Shown here: positions 22,801 to 36,500 of the stretch, one piece after another
How the letters are laid out: each line of letters starts with the position of its first letter
How positions within the stretch are numbered: the stretch's first letter is position 1
NCBI GenBank assembly: GCA_007844125.1
Contig: CM017564.1
Span: 27,009,158-27,073,157, forward strand
Direction of reading: 5' to 3'
Source of the DNA: Sinonovacula constricta
Taxonomy: Eukaryota > Mollusca > Bivalvia > Cardiida > Solecurtidae
Length of the DNA: 64,000 nucleotides
Program-made: the position numbers and the translations under genes
The notes under the pieces: generated by a model
Told to the model about the DNA's origin: nothing
The model's input: only the letters and a program-made list of their open reading frames with translations
Databases searched by the model: none

Positions 22801-25800
22801 GTTATAATATTTACCTTGTACAGACGGCCACATCGAAGTCGTACTGTGTCTCTCATGGTATGTTCACTGTCAGTGTCAGTGGAAACTCTATATCAGTTAT
22901 AATATTTACCTGTACAGACGGCCACATCGAAGTCGTACTGTGTCTCTCGGGGTATGTTCACTGTCAGTTGGAAACTCTATACCAGTTATAATATTTACCT
23001 AGACGGCCACATCGAAGTCGTACTGTGTCTCTCGGGGTATGTTCACTGTCAGTTGGAAACTCTATATCAGTTATAATATTTACCTGTACAGACGGCCACA
23101 TCGAAGTCGTACTGTGTCTCTCGGGGTATGTTCACTGTCAGTTGGAAACTCTATATCAGTTATAATATTTACCTTGTACAGACGGCCACATCGAAGTCGT
23201 ACTGTGTCTCTCGGGGTATGTTCACTGTCAGTTGGAAAATCTATGTCTCTTATAATATTTACCTCGTACAGACGGCCACATCGAAGTCGTACTGTGTCTC
23301 TCGGGTTATGTTCACTGTCAGTTGGAAAATCTGTGTCTCTTATAATATTTACCTCGTACAGACGGCCACATCGAAGTCGTACTGTGTCTCTCGGGGTATG
23401 TTCACTGTCAGTGTCAGTGGAAACTATATATCAGTTATAATATTTACCTTGTACAGACGGCCACATCGAAGTCGTACTGTGTCTCTCGGGGTATGTTCAC
23501 TGTCAGTTGGAAACTCTTCTTTTGATCATCATCGTCAATGTTGTAAGCGACCTCGACCTATAGACACATGCATTATATTTATTACTCCTTCATAAGTGAC
23601 CACACTAATAGGATATTAGTGTCTTTGCGGGATTTCATTTTCTTACTAGCGGGATAAAATAATTTCTAACGAAATATCTAATATAAGATAAGTAAAAGTC
23701 GAAAGAAAAAAATCTGCGTCTCGATGCTGGAATGTTAGAATTGTATAACATTTACAGCGTGGACATCAAACAAAGTTATGAATGAAGAGGAGTGTTAATC
23801 ACTTCATTACCTGTACGAGGGCAAGGCCTGTCCCTGTCGCCTTGATTGTAACTGTGCCAATGTCACTTGGCAACTGAAAGATACAAGGTAAAATTCATAA
23901 ATATGTTGACTTTATTAACCTTTCTAATTCTAATGTATAAAACGTAACTAATTATTATTACATTTTCACAAAAATGTGTACTCGTGTAAGTATTACTTAC
24001 CTATTGCTTAAAAGTGGGTTAAAATCCTTTTCTTTTTTTTTTGCTTTACATTTGTAAAATCCTGAACAGAAAAAATACCGATTTATATCAATTTAATACA
24101 TTAAGGTTTAAATGATGTATGCCAAAAGTCATATCGATTGGTTTTGCAGCTTTTATTTCGATTAAATTTCGAATAACAATGAAATTTGTAAAGAGCTATA
24201 CAGCGTCAACAATTCTAAAACCGTTGTGAAACCTTTGATTCTTCCAAACTAAAGACAGCACACTCTGTTGAAGGACATGCTAACATATATTCTTGTAAGC
24301 AGAAACAGTTTTTGAATCCAGTACTTTGCTTTTCATCAGCAGTTCAATTAAGTATAATACCAGCTTAAAACTGTTAAAATGTTAACTAATACATGAACCT
24401 ACCTCTCTCGTTTGAAGCACTAGAGCGTTTATTCGGTTGATTCTGAACGACTGTAAGATGGCATTCCCTTTGGCGTCATTTCCGGTGACGTCAACGCTGA
24501 TGTCATACGTAGAAGAATGGACCAGTGACGCCATCTCGGCCATGGCTTGGAGCGCCAACACTGTGTCCTGAGGAAATCGAAACAATGTTGACTTTAAGTG
24601 TGCTTGAAGCAGTATTTTTCTTTGCAAAAATTACAAAGGAAACAACATAGAATTTCTGAACGACTTCAACTTTGTGAAGAATGACAGTAAGAATATTTAA
24701 GTCAATGTTGACATGAGCACTATCGATGATGTTGACTCTTTTGAATGAGACATATTTAGAATCAATTTTTAAACAAACATACACACCCCAATCCTCGCCA
24801 AAATAAATGTCTTAAAATGTGAACAGTATTCAGCAAATTTATATTCATAAAATGTTTCAGGTGATAAAAAAAATGAGTTAACCAGGTTTATTGTGCTGTG
24901 ACCTTCTGTGTTTGAGACAAATCCAAAAAGTCACATCAGATGTAAGTTTGAATTATGTGTCAATGTATCTAACTGACAATTGTATATTTGTGTGTATTTG
25001 TGGATATAGATAACTTTTTAGAGAATTGCAACTCTTGGATTTTATATTTTGACATGCTTGTTTGTATTTTGGGCCGTTGGCCTCTGTACGAGAAATAAAC
25101 TTTCTGTGGTACCATTGAATATGGAAAAACTATCTGTAACTTATAATGTTGCAAGAGACCCACCTGTGTGGACGAGAAACCTCCATTCGGGTTCCTCTGT
25201 TCGGTGAGCCATTTGAGCACCTGTACGCCCTTCGCCCGGTCAGACAGCTGGGCCAGACCTAGCAACACGTAAGACGTCAATTCAATATTCACCGCCATGC
25301 CGTTACGTCGCTCCCACGGTTTGCTGGTGACGGAGATGATCTCCTTTTCCCAATGGAGACTACCACCTGGAGGTACAAGCAGAGATGTCATGGTCTTTGT
25401 CATTCTTTATTTAAATCTGAACTAACAAAATGAACATTTGTTTGTGGGAAAATTGTGCTAAATTATGTTAACACCTATCTGAATTACGGATGTGCTGAAA
25501 AAACATATAGAGAAAAACATGTTGTCTGTCAAACCAGTAATAAGATTGCTTTAAAACCAGACCTCAGCGAATTAATTGAATACTCATCTTAGCAGTAATG
25601 GTTAATTGATAAATATGTAGGACGTTTGTCGTGCATGGATTTACCTTTGGAGATGGCCTTTGCGTCCAGCTTTGCCCACACTTCTGGTGCCCGGGAACTG
25701 CCCGCCAGTGTAAGACTGTAGTACACGATAGCAAGGTCATAAAGGTCAGTCAGGCCGGTCATGTGGTCCTCCAGGTATCGGATCGCCTTGGTCTTCGCCG

Positions 25801-27435
25801 CTGTTGTCTTGGTTTCCACCTAAACAGTAAATATTGATCATATTTTTTGCTATATGATATATTTTGTCCTTTAACGTTTTATGTTAATTTTGGAAGTTGG
25901 AGCTAGTCTTTAATTAGTTTCACCAAAAGTTGAATATGAATCTTAATTTTACAAGGTTGCTGGACGGTTAAAGAGTCAGCTAGTATGTATGTACAAATTC
26001 TAAAATACCTATTGCATTCACACTCGTATCTATAGACGAAATGTGCTAAATTAACTAGGGGCCAATTAAAATGTCAAAGAGTTACCTACCCCTTGTACTA
26101 CTCGGGCCTCCACCAGTGATATGAGGATAAAAGCAGTTAGGGATATGTGGCCGGAGGTTGATCCACCCTAAACGGATGGGAAAGTTAAGAGAATGTCAAC
26201 GTTAAAATACTTAATACATGAGCAAAAAATATTATTCAAAGATCAATTCACTATGTCAATAGATATTATCGATGACAAAACAACTTTTTGAATGTATCAT
26301 TATCCAAAAAATAATGTCTTCAATATAAGTAATAGAACCAATGTTCATTGACCACTATTGCATATTTTTGCATCAGTATGGACAAGATCAGCATTTATCT
26401 GTATTGTTTTATTTTCATAAAGAGAAAAGACCAAAACGAGTTTTTTATAATAAAAGAGCATTTGTAAATTTACCTTATTTTTGTATTGTGCTATAAGTAT
26501 AAAACGATACTGGATTGATAAAAACAAATATGGCAAGAGACTTTCTAAGTAGGCGAAACGACAATGCACAGTCGTCAAAAAATAAATAAAACATAATAAA
26601 AAGTAAGTTAAGACGCGAATTGTTTAGAAAAAAAAATGAAGTAGATCATACTTAAAAATGTTCTTGTTTCGGAATCGGAATGAATCTTCAATACCATTTT
26701 AACATTCAAATCCCCCAAAGGTTGATTTTAATGGTTAACTTTTCAAAAATTATATAGCAATTCAGGCGGACCTGCATGGCTTTGTGGATAACTCGTCCTG
26801 GTTCGTTAAATGCGCCGTTTTCATTTTGTTGTTTAACAAGCCAATCTACTGATTTATGGATGACAGCTTCGTCAATAAAAATATAAGGTTTGGCCTGTAC
26901 GAAAGACTTCAGGACGAATGCAGTTAGCCACGAGGACCCAGACGGATCCCGGTCCCCGAAGGCGCTAAACGAACCGTCTGAGTGCATATAGGTCAGCTCT
27001 CGCTGGTACCCTGCAAAAGATAATATAACAGTTCTAAAATGTTCCCTACTACAATGTCAATATTTAAATTTAAACTTTAACATTCCACTATACATTTATA
27101 ATTAATTTACAGTCCCCATTTTAAAATTTCAAAAAATATATACGATCATTGAAAGTTATATCAAATTATCAGATTATCATTTACGTTGGAGATGACAATA
27201 TTAAACTGATAGCAATTTACGTGTGTCGCGGTCTTTCATAATATTTCTATTCTAAGTCGCTTTAACTTGGAGTTTACTACAGACGCTTTTAGTGTATTCA
27301 AACTTAGTTAAATAAGATAAGGTCCTATCAAAGTTTCCACAGATATTTAAGTCTAAACTACCTCAATTATTATTGATGTTATTTTTATTATTATTATTAT
27401 TATTATTATTAGTAGTAGTAGTAGTAGTAGTATTT

Positions 27436-27493
<58 letters not shown>

Positions 27494-27495
27494 TC

Positions 27496-27544
<49 letters not shown>

Positions 27545-30500
27545 GTAATAATAATAATAATAATAATTATTATTATTATTATCATTATTATTATTATTTT
27601 GTCAAATAATATATTTTTTTATCTTATTATCTTCATAAGAGGAAAATATAATATGTTATCGGTCGCCAAATGCCCATTTTATGCCATAATTTCGGTAAGT
27701 TGTTGAAAGGTCGCATTAAATGGGCATATCCAACATAAGGTTGTAGATGTCACTACCTTTCTCCATGAATTCTTTAGCCTTGGTCAATATGTCTTCATCC
27801 AGTGAATTTGTAGACTCTAGGTACTTCAGGATGAAGATGTTGGGAGCGAAGTTGAGCATGTTTTGTTCGCCACAGCCGTACGGCATCTTCAACAGTTTGT
27901 CCAGACCGTTAATACTTGGACCCATCAGGTCACCTGTAAATACAAATAATACAAATAAATTAATGAATAAATAAATAAATTTTAAAGTTAGTAAACATAA
28001 TCGTCTACTAATAACTCGTCAGTGCTTTCTTTTTAATATATCACACATAGACATTAAGTTTCTAAAACAATGGTAGTTCTTAGATTTTAAGCTTTGTTCT
28101 TTAGTAGACATCGAGAGCTGGCGGGTGCACGTTACAGCATGTCTTCCCAATAAACATTTAATGTATACACAGCTTTTGGGATACTAAGTTGATTTGACAA
28201 ACCTTCAGGACATCATACAGTTATAGGAAACATTTGCTGCATTATCAAAGCTAACTGGCCACTAATATGTTCTCTGTAAACAATACATGTAGTTGCATAC
28301 CTATAACTGAGACGGTGACCCGCTCTGACCCCGACACGGTACGGACCGGGAATGTGACGTCAGCGGTGTTAGTGACACTTCCCTGCTGCTTTAGATCTAC
28401 GACGAAGGGAAGGTTGTATTCACGCTCGCTACCCTCGGCCTATAAACATAAAGACTATATTATATGATGTAGCCAACTTTTACAAGTTCAACGAAATACA
28501 AACATCAGAAGAAGTGTACCGCGCATTATTTTCCGATTTCTTCACTGTAAACGGATTACTTACACCGGCGTTTTAAGTCAAACTATCAATCTCAATCCAA
28601 TTTTGTTCAGATTTATTTGATACTAAGGCATTAAGGCTTCAACATTATTAAATTGTTATATTCTTCATAAACATCTAAGTAACTAAGGTATAGAATAACA
28701 TTTTGGCCTAATAAGAAAAACAAAAATACTAAATTACTTTATATATCATTTGATGATGTCCTAAGTACAAGGGAGGTAATTCAAAGCCTAATAAAATAAC
28801 AGACACACTGCATCCTGTCATACAGTAAATGTGTAAGAATGAAAACAAATTTTGGTTGTGCCTGATATATCTCTTTTTTTTTTGATTCACAAGATGTTCT
28901 GGAATTAATCACGCAGCCCTACAGACTTCGTGATTTAATGACTGCGCGTGCAAACTTAACACGGTGAACTACAACCGAAAACAAATGGCTCACACAGTAA
29001 ATCTTGACATACAGGTATAAATTTGCTATGTTTTATTTTACTGTTATTTTGTATCGCTTTCCACATGTGGTAAAATATGCGCTGATTGTTGCTTCCTGAT
29101 CTTTATATGTTCAGTATATTACGCGACATTTCACGCAGAACCAAACTCTATTTCCTAAATAACATATAAGGACATGCGTTCGAAGCAGAACCTATAAACA
29201 CTTATATTTGTATAGTTAACATCTGGAAAAAAACTATTATAATAAATGAAACTGCACAAGAAAGGCAACTCCGTTTCAGCAACAGTTATTGCAAAGTGTA
29301 TCAACGATAAAACACTCCCGAACAACATAAACATAAACGTACCTATCGACCGCATTGCAGATCCGTCGTCTAAACTCGTGAGTTACGGTTGTTTAATCTA
29401 TTACTTCGGCATTGCACGCAATGATGCAACATCTGTTTCAGCGAAAATCGATTATGATGTCATACAAAGATGAAACAGTCGCCTTTCAGAATTTTTTTAA
29501 TGATAAATGATATTAATGGGTTGTAAATGATAATTTTACCTCCACCAACAGTTGCCTTGTGACCGCGTCCGTGAATTTGCTGGTTTGTGCCCGTAAATTG
29601 ATATCAGTTCGGCCGATAGTCCTCGGGATGATGGGGAAATATACAGCCACGATCTCATTAGAAGCAACCTGGAAAGCAATATGCCAATAAGTGACTCGGT
29701 TCTACGCTTTATAATAAAATGCTAATAAACAAATCAACTTAATTGATTAGAAACACCTGCTATGATTTTACCGCATGTATACCAGTGGTATACCAGGAAC
29801 AGTAAGGGTAGCCTTCGACTTATTAATATAAGCAAAACACATTGGTATGCTGTGTGACTGACAGCAGGACACTACAAAAAAAAAATTTAGTCAAGGAACT
29901 TGTGATTCCGACCAAGTCCTTTTTGGCGGGTCGGGAGGGGGACGGTGGGGGAGCGGAGCGTTCTTCGAACAAAATAAAATCTGTGGTTGCGAGTAACTTG
30001 CATTATTGTCTAGAGCAGCTCGATTTAACTGGCTGATTTATTGTCTGCGGTTTCATTACTGTAGCCCACATGTCCATCCATCTTTTGATTCAGGATGTTA
30101 CCTCGCTCTCGAGATTGATTACAAGATTGAGTCATAAATATAGTTTTAAGGAAATGGGAAGATTCAATACTGTTTAAACCATGTAATGTGATTAAAAATC
30201 CGTTCTATACACTTGTTTCTTGGTGCGTTGTCTGCTGTTAACTGTACAGATTGACCACTGGACTTATGAAAGATTGTACTATTCTGGTTATTGTGCGGAG
30301 AAAAAATAGTGCGGTTTAAAAAGCCAAAATGCACATAACGTCTACGCATTGAATACTTCACACTTTCAAGTTACATTTATTTATCCAGTGTGCCCTTGGC
30401 CTACCCTACTCTTTTATGCGTGGAATGAAAACATAATGTTTTCAGGTTAAGTTGCCAGTTGAAATTGTTAAACAGGTAAATACTATTATCCTTTTGAATT

Positions 30501-33500
30501 TTCCATGCATACGTTCAGAAAATAAAATAGATCCTCGACTCTAGTGCAAAACGAAATCTGTTTTTACACTTATCTACATACCATCATAGCGCGTGTGACG
30601 TCAACAGATGACGTTGTCTGACCACCGGAAGTGATATGGATGTTCTCAAAATCCGGACTCATTGACAATACAACGTAGGTCTAAAAAAGATGATATTGAA
30701 AAAGTCATAGAAATATTATACATCAATTTTATCAATCATGTTTGGGTTCATTTCTAATCCGTAGAATCCTGTTGAAGCTTTGCACAAACAAACTGAAGAC
30801 AACATTGTCAGTGTACTGGTTGATCACCTTACATGCTCTGGCATCAAGAAAGTACCTAAAACTTCTTAAACTTCTCTAGCCTAACATGTTCAATCGAACT
30901 TGGAGATGTACTTGAAATATGTCTAATCTAACATTATTTTTCATCATAGAACTGTTCATGAAATATGTCTAACATAACATGCTCTATCAATCACGTAACT
31001 GTTCTTCAATTATGTCTAAGCTAACATGTTCTATCTATCCTGAAACTTTACCTGAAATATATCTAAGCTGACATTTTCTATTCAGCATGAAACTGTACTG
31101 GAAATTTGTCTAAGCTAATATGTTCTATTCAACATAGATTTATTGTCATGCAAACTACTGACATATAATGTACAACGAATTGTTTTAAGTAATACATTTT
31201 TTTTTGTCTCATAAAACCTATGTTGACATGTCCGTCGTATGAAATTTTATCATTGCTAAATGCAATATATAAATAGGTATTTTTTAATAAATCAATGAAG
31301 TACATCGCCATATAAAAAAGATTTTGCGATCCTTTTTGAAAAATCATACTTAGTTTGATTCCATTGTAAGACTTATGGGATAAACATTTGACAAAGAGAC
31401 ATTTCACCAAGTTAAAACCTACAAATACTGTGCGTGAAGGAGTTGCGTATAACTGTACGTACGAAGAGAGGTTTCGGACTGAAGTTGTGTATGTTGACCT
31501 GTAGGACAACCTGCTCTCCCCTCACCACGGAGTAGGGTAGGTTCACAGACACGAAGAATGGCATCGACACCTCCAGCTGGTATAGAACACAGATAAATAA
31601 AACGAGATTGTTTTCTTCAGATGTTTGTAGCGTCATTTTGTTTATTTTATCTTAATTCTGAGGCATTTTCGAATGATTTTGATGAAGTTCAGTGCTTTTT
31701 GCGTTCAGTCATTTCTTTTTACAATACAGTGTTGTTAATTTCAACCTAAAACAACGGCAAGGTTTTATGTGAAAGTAAATAAAACGTTCGAAAAATGACA
31801 ACTTTTAATAATAAATTCGATGTATCCGGGAACTGTCGTATGCTTTTTTAAACGCAACATGTTCTTTTAATCGTCTGAATAAAGTGATGTAAGAATAAAA
31901 ACAACAACAAAAATGCCGCTTATACTAAGGTAGGGTAGGTGTAATGGATCTCCCCTGAAAGAAAGTGTTCCCCAAATGAGCTTTCAATGCTTTGATAGTG
32001 GGGGTTGTGGGTTCGAATCCATGTATGGGAAAATATGTTAAACCTGGTTATATCTACCTTGTCTTTTTATATTTTATATTATGTATCACTCAAACCAGAT
32101 TAAGAAATACTAGTAAAAGATTTTTTTTCATTAAAAATAAAATATATATCAATTATAGTAAATCTTGCTAAACTTGATAACAAGTTATAAGGGATATCCA
32201 AAGTGTTGTAAAAATCAACCAAAATATAAGAGCACGACAACCTATTGTTTAGTCAAGCAGTAGAAGCAGAATAGTGAGGAACCTGTCTTAAATTAGCCGG
32301 ATATGTTAACAATTCATGATATATCTCGGTTCGGTGGAGTTAAATCAAGTTACATGTTGTTTTTCTTTGTCTAATACAATTATTTGTTTCCAAAAAACAA
32401 CAAAAAAAAAACAATAGCTTACAACAGAACAATTATTATTCATGAACACGATATGCCATAAAAGTCTGCATATTGTCTACTAAATTTGCTATACCTTAAT
32501 ACGGCATCCTAAACTGAATGCAACTACTTTATAACAAGAAGAAAAATGCGTAGGTAAATAATACGTGTTAGCTGAAAATAAAGTCATGATCTACCTGTGC
32601 CGCAGACTCAGACAGTCCCAGACCCGTGTCCGGATGGATGGCGAACGCTGTGGCTACCCATGACGTAATGGTGTCCGGGACTACTTCCTGTGACGTCAGC
32701 ACTCCACTGGCCCTGAATAAAGTATTGCGTGCTTGTTTAAGTAAAGTTTTAAGTTTTAAGTTATTTTACTATTTTCATCAAAATATAACTCTTGCTGATA
32801 AGTACAATGCATTATGCAGTACATGTGCCTCTTATATATCTCTGCTCATAATGGTTACGCATTTGTGAGCCAGAAACATAGTTTGGTCACATTTAAACAG
32901 ATTTAGTTTTAGATTGAAACACTTCAGATAATTCAGATCAAAATCTTTATAAAATAAAGTAAACTTATTGGCAAAAAAGTATTACTGATGTTTCTTTAAA
33001 CTGGAAACAAAAGACAACTTCTAATCGTGTTTCTAAATAGTATTCTTTTTGTAATGTGATTGCAACTTTGGGGTCTCCAGCAAGCATTTTGTCAAATACT
33101 TAGCTATAATGCATTGAGTTTGGCTTCATCATATGATAAATATTTATCTTTGACAATTTATGTCGAGTTTTAAATGAAAATGCAGCATATTTTGGAAGAT
33201 TTACGGCATATCAGCTGATTTCCAAAGCCACGTTTCTGGGAAAAGCGTCCTGGTCCGCCCAACGGGTGCCAGTTCCTCGGGCTTGGTGGGCTGTACTAAC
33301 GATGGCACCATTTCCATTGCTGCAGACTTAAAATGTGACCCTTCATTTAGATCTGACATTGAAGACTTTATCGCATTCATCGGAGCGAAGCTGCGTCTCC
33401 TAGAAACACCGAAGCTGCGTCTCCTAGAAACAGCGAAGCCTTTGCCCATTTTACGAAACGTACGCCTGATGGGAACTGGTTTCTTCGGCACCGCTAAGGA

Positions 33501-36500
33501 AATAGGTGAGTGGGGTTAGTATACATTCACTTTCAATCAATATTTAAATTAGACAATTTAATCCGAATTATGTCATTCCTTAAGAAAAGCATGCAGGAAA
33601 CAAAGTTTGTAGCGCTTAAAAGTATACAATCAGTTTTGTTAAATATTCTTATTAACAGAAGGATTTATGTAACAACATTTCCACCGTTTGTCATACTTTA
33701 AACACTCAACTTATAAACTTATAACATGTTATTTAAACATCACACTTTAGTTATATTCATTAATATAACATTGTAAAAAGTATATCGCTAGGTACAGGTT
33801 CTGATTTTGTTATACAGGAATTGGATTGGAAACATCGGCAATCTGGCTTTTGTCAACTATTTGAAATAAACACCAGCTGGGAAAAGTGTGTAACATTAAC
33901 TAGTGTCATTTGTTTTTCTTCCAATGTGCACATCTTACACAGAGGGTATCACTTTTTAAGTTTTTAACCGAGGTTATTAACTTACGTTCAATGTGTTCAT
34001 ACAATATGGCATCAGTAAAGACCAATATCCCTGCATCCTGCAAAAGATGATTTAACATATTATATTCTAGGGCCGATTGGTTAAACGTTCTTATATTACG
34101 TACGAAGGTTTGAGACGTTTGCGGTATCTCAATCCCTTCCAAGTATATAATTGACATTAACCGTCATCAGGTAACGGATAAAATGGTGGCACGATACACT
34201 TAACAAACATACACGCAAGCAAACAAAGAAACAAACAAAAAATGACAAGCACAGTGAAAGAAATACACTGTCCACTCACTAAAATGTCAAAGCTATCAAA
34301 AGTTTGTTTTCCAAATCAGCAACATTAACTTGCATCTATTTAATGTGGCCAAAAATTATTTAATAAACACATTTTACCCAAATTATTCGTTCTTCGGTAG
34401 CATTTGTTGTGCATGTTTTGCGTTGTTTCTTTGATTACCTCGAATACGTCCTTGACATCTTCACCGCTAGAGGGCACGGGCCTTCGCCTGCAGAACCAGT
34501 CACAGATGGGCCGTGGGCGCAATTCTTTATTTTGTCTAACTTCATCGTCGAACGTCCGGAGTTCATCTGTTACCTGGCGACAGACACACAGATACATGTT
34601 TTAGTGTGTTTTATGATACGAGTTGATAGTCTTGCTCATGTTTCAATCCATATTTAGGCTGTTTTACTGTAAACCATTTATACTTGGTTTATTTTGGCAT
34701 CTTCTTTTCATCTATTTTTTAAAACGCGATAAGAATCTTCTCTCAATATAAAAATAGAATTTGACGTGCAACCTCTTTTTTGTTGTTGCTTCTTTTGTGA
34801 CGTATTCGCCATTATGTATGATAGCCTTCTATTAAAATAACCTAAACAAAAAGAGTGCGTCTTTGCTTACACGTTGCCAATCTATACATATCTATACGCA
34901 TATAGGGTAAAAAAGGAATTTCGGTGTTACATGACAATCTCCAAATAAAAATCATGCTTTTAGTGGGATCTTTCTACTCATCTATAACACTTAACCCTTT
35001 TAAGGTGTTTTAGAACAAAAAGTTCAAATACCATTATAATAAAACAGCTGTCATGTGATAAACCATACCTATGAATATGCAACGCTATTGAAAGTTAAAT
35101 CATATTGAGAACTGTTTAAATGCCGTTTGAACAGCAACGCGATATTTTGATGAACATGCTAACGAATCACTACGAAATTATGATGGTGACAGCAAACACA
35201 GTAATGTTTATGAGCGAATGGTGATATTAAATATCACTGGTGTACGTGATTTAATTTTATGTTTTAACTGGATTACGTTATCAAAATATTAAAAATTGAG
35301 TCAAAGTGCGAATGAGCTCTTCACGTCAGTCAAAATGTAAGAAAACAGTGGATGTCACAACTGGTCTGATGTAGGTTTAACCAAAACTTACTTTTGAGTG
35401 AGAAATATCATTTCCGGAGCCCATGAGGAGGACACTCTTATCCACTGCTAGAACGTTGACCTTTGACCCGCCGTCTGCCCTGATATCCAGAGTAAGGCTG
35501 TCGTCTGGAGCGGCAGTGGTACGGTTAAAGTTGATGGAGACCTGTAATGATAGAATACAAGACACAATTGGGGTTACATCTGGATACAGGATTTCAGACT
35601 TTCTGTAGTGTTTCGTCAGATGTGAACGCATTTGCAAAATGAATGCATTTCGTTTGATAAAACTGTAAGGTATTAGATGTGTAATCAATCTCATGAATCG
35701 TGTAATGTCGGCATTTAGCGTTTTACGATGTTACATGTTCAATCATTTACGTCAACACTCGGCCTTCCGGGAATAAAATCACCCGATTTTAGTTTTCCAA
35801 TTTTATCCAGTGAAATCGCGTCAATTTCTTCATTCCAAAATGGCGACAAGGAATCGCGCTTAGCGAAGAAGACTCGTCAAAAAAGCAAAATAAAAGCAAA
35901 AAAAAAAAAGTGGGTTTTTCACATGTTCTAGAGTTTTTATTTAGAAAAGTATACTCTAATAAAAAATTAGAAAACAAATGACATTACTGTCTTTTGTTTA
36001 TTTTTATTCATCCAAATTTGACATGTATGAGATTATTTAAAGGTCAGTTTTCAGGACGTCGACCTAGTACATAAAAATTCGCAAAACTCAAGTTAGCTGA
36101 GATGAACCGTTGTTAAAATTTGGAAAATTATCCAGAATACAATGCTGAATTATGTGATATACCTTTTGTCAGGATTTAATTTAGTCACTATAACACATCT
36201 CATACCTTAAGGCCACAATTCTAAAAAATGGCTTTATTGATGTTTTATTTATGTGCTTTCTTTGCTTAAATACAGCGTTCTGTTTACATCAATCCTTTAT
36301 AAAAATGTAAAAAGAAATATGTTTGTTTTGCTTGATATACGTTTACAAAGTTTAAAAAATACATTATCAGTTTTATATAAAAATAAAAAAAGGAATGACA
36401 GATATTTGTTTAATGAGTTAACGAGTTTTGAATGCAAACCTTATTTTCGAAGGCGCCCTCTACATTTATTGTGAGAACATCAGCGACAATCTCTCCGTCA

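Noticed and set aside
22198..23595. Overlapping plus-strand ORFs of 73-168 aa across the TEP-A array
   Set aside because: They are antisense shadows of the 85-95-bp minisatellite; periodic sequence without stops in one frame yields long repetitive ORFs. The minus strand carries the real exon.
27373..27609. Poly-Asn/poly-Tyr 78-aa ORF
   Set aside because: Pure translation of the triplet microsatellite.
31448..31462. Later donor for TEP-A exon 21 (GTACGTACA/GTTATA or GTAC/GTACAG)
   Set aside because: The first gives a poor donor and the second breaks phase with exon 22; TTC/GTACGT fits both TEP-A and TEP-B.
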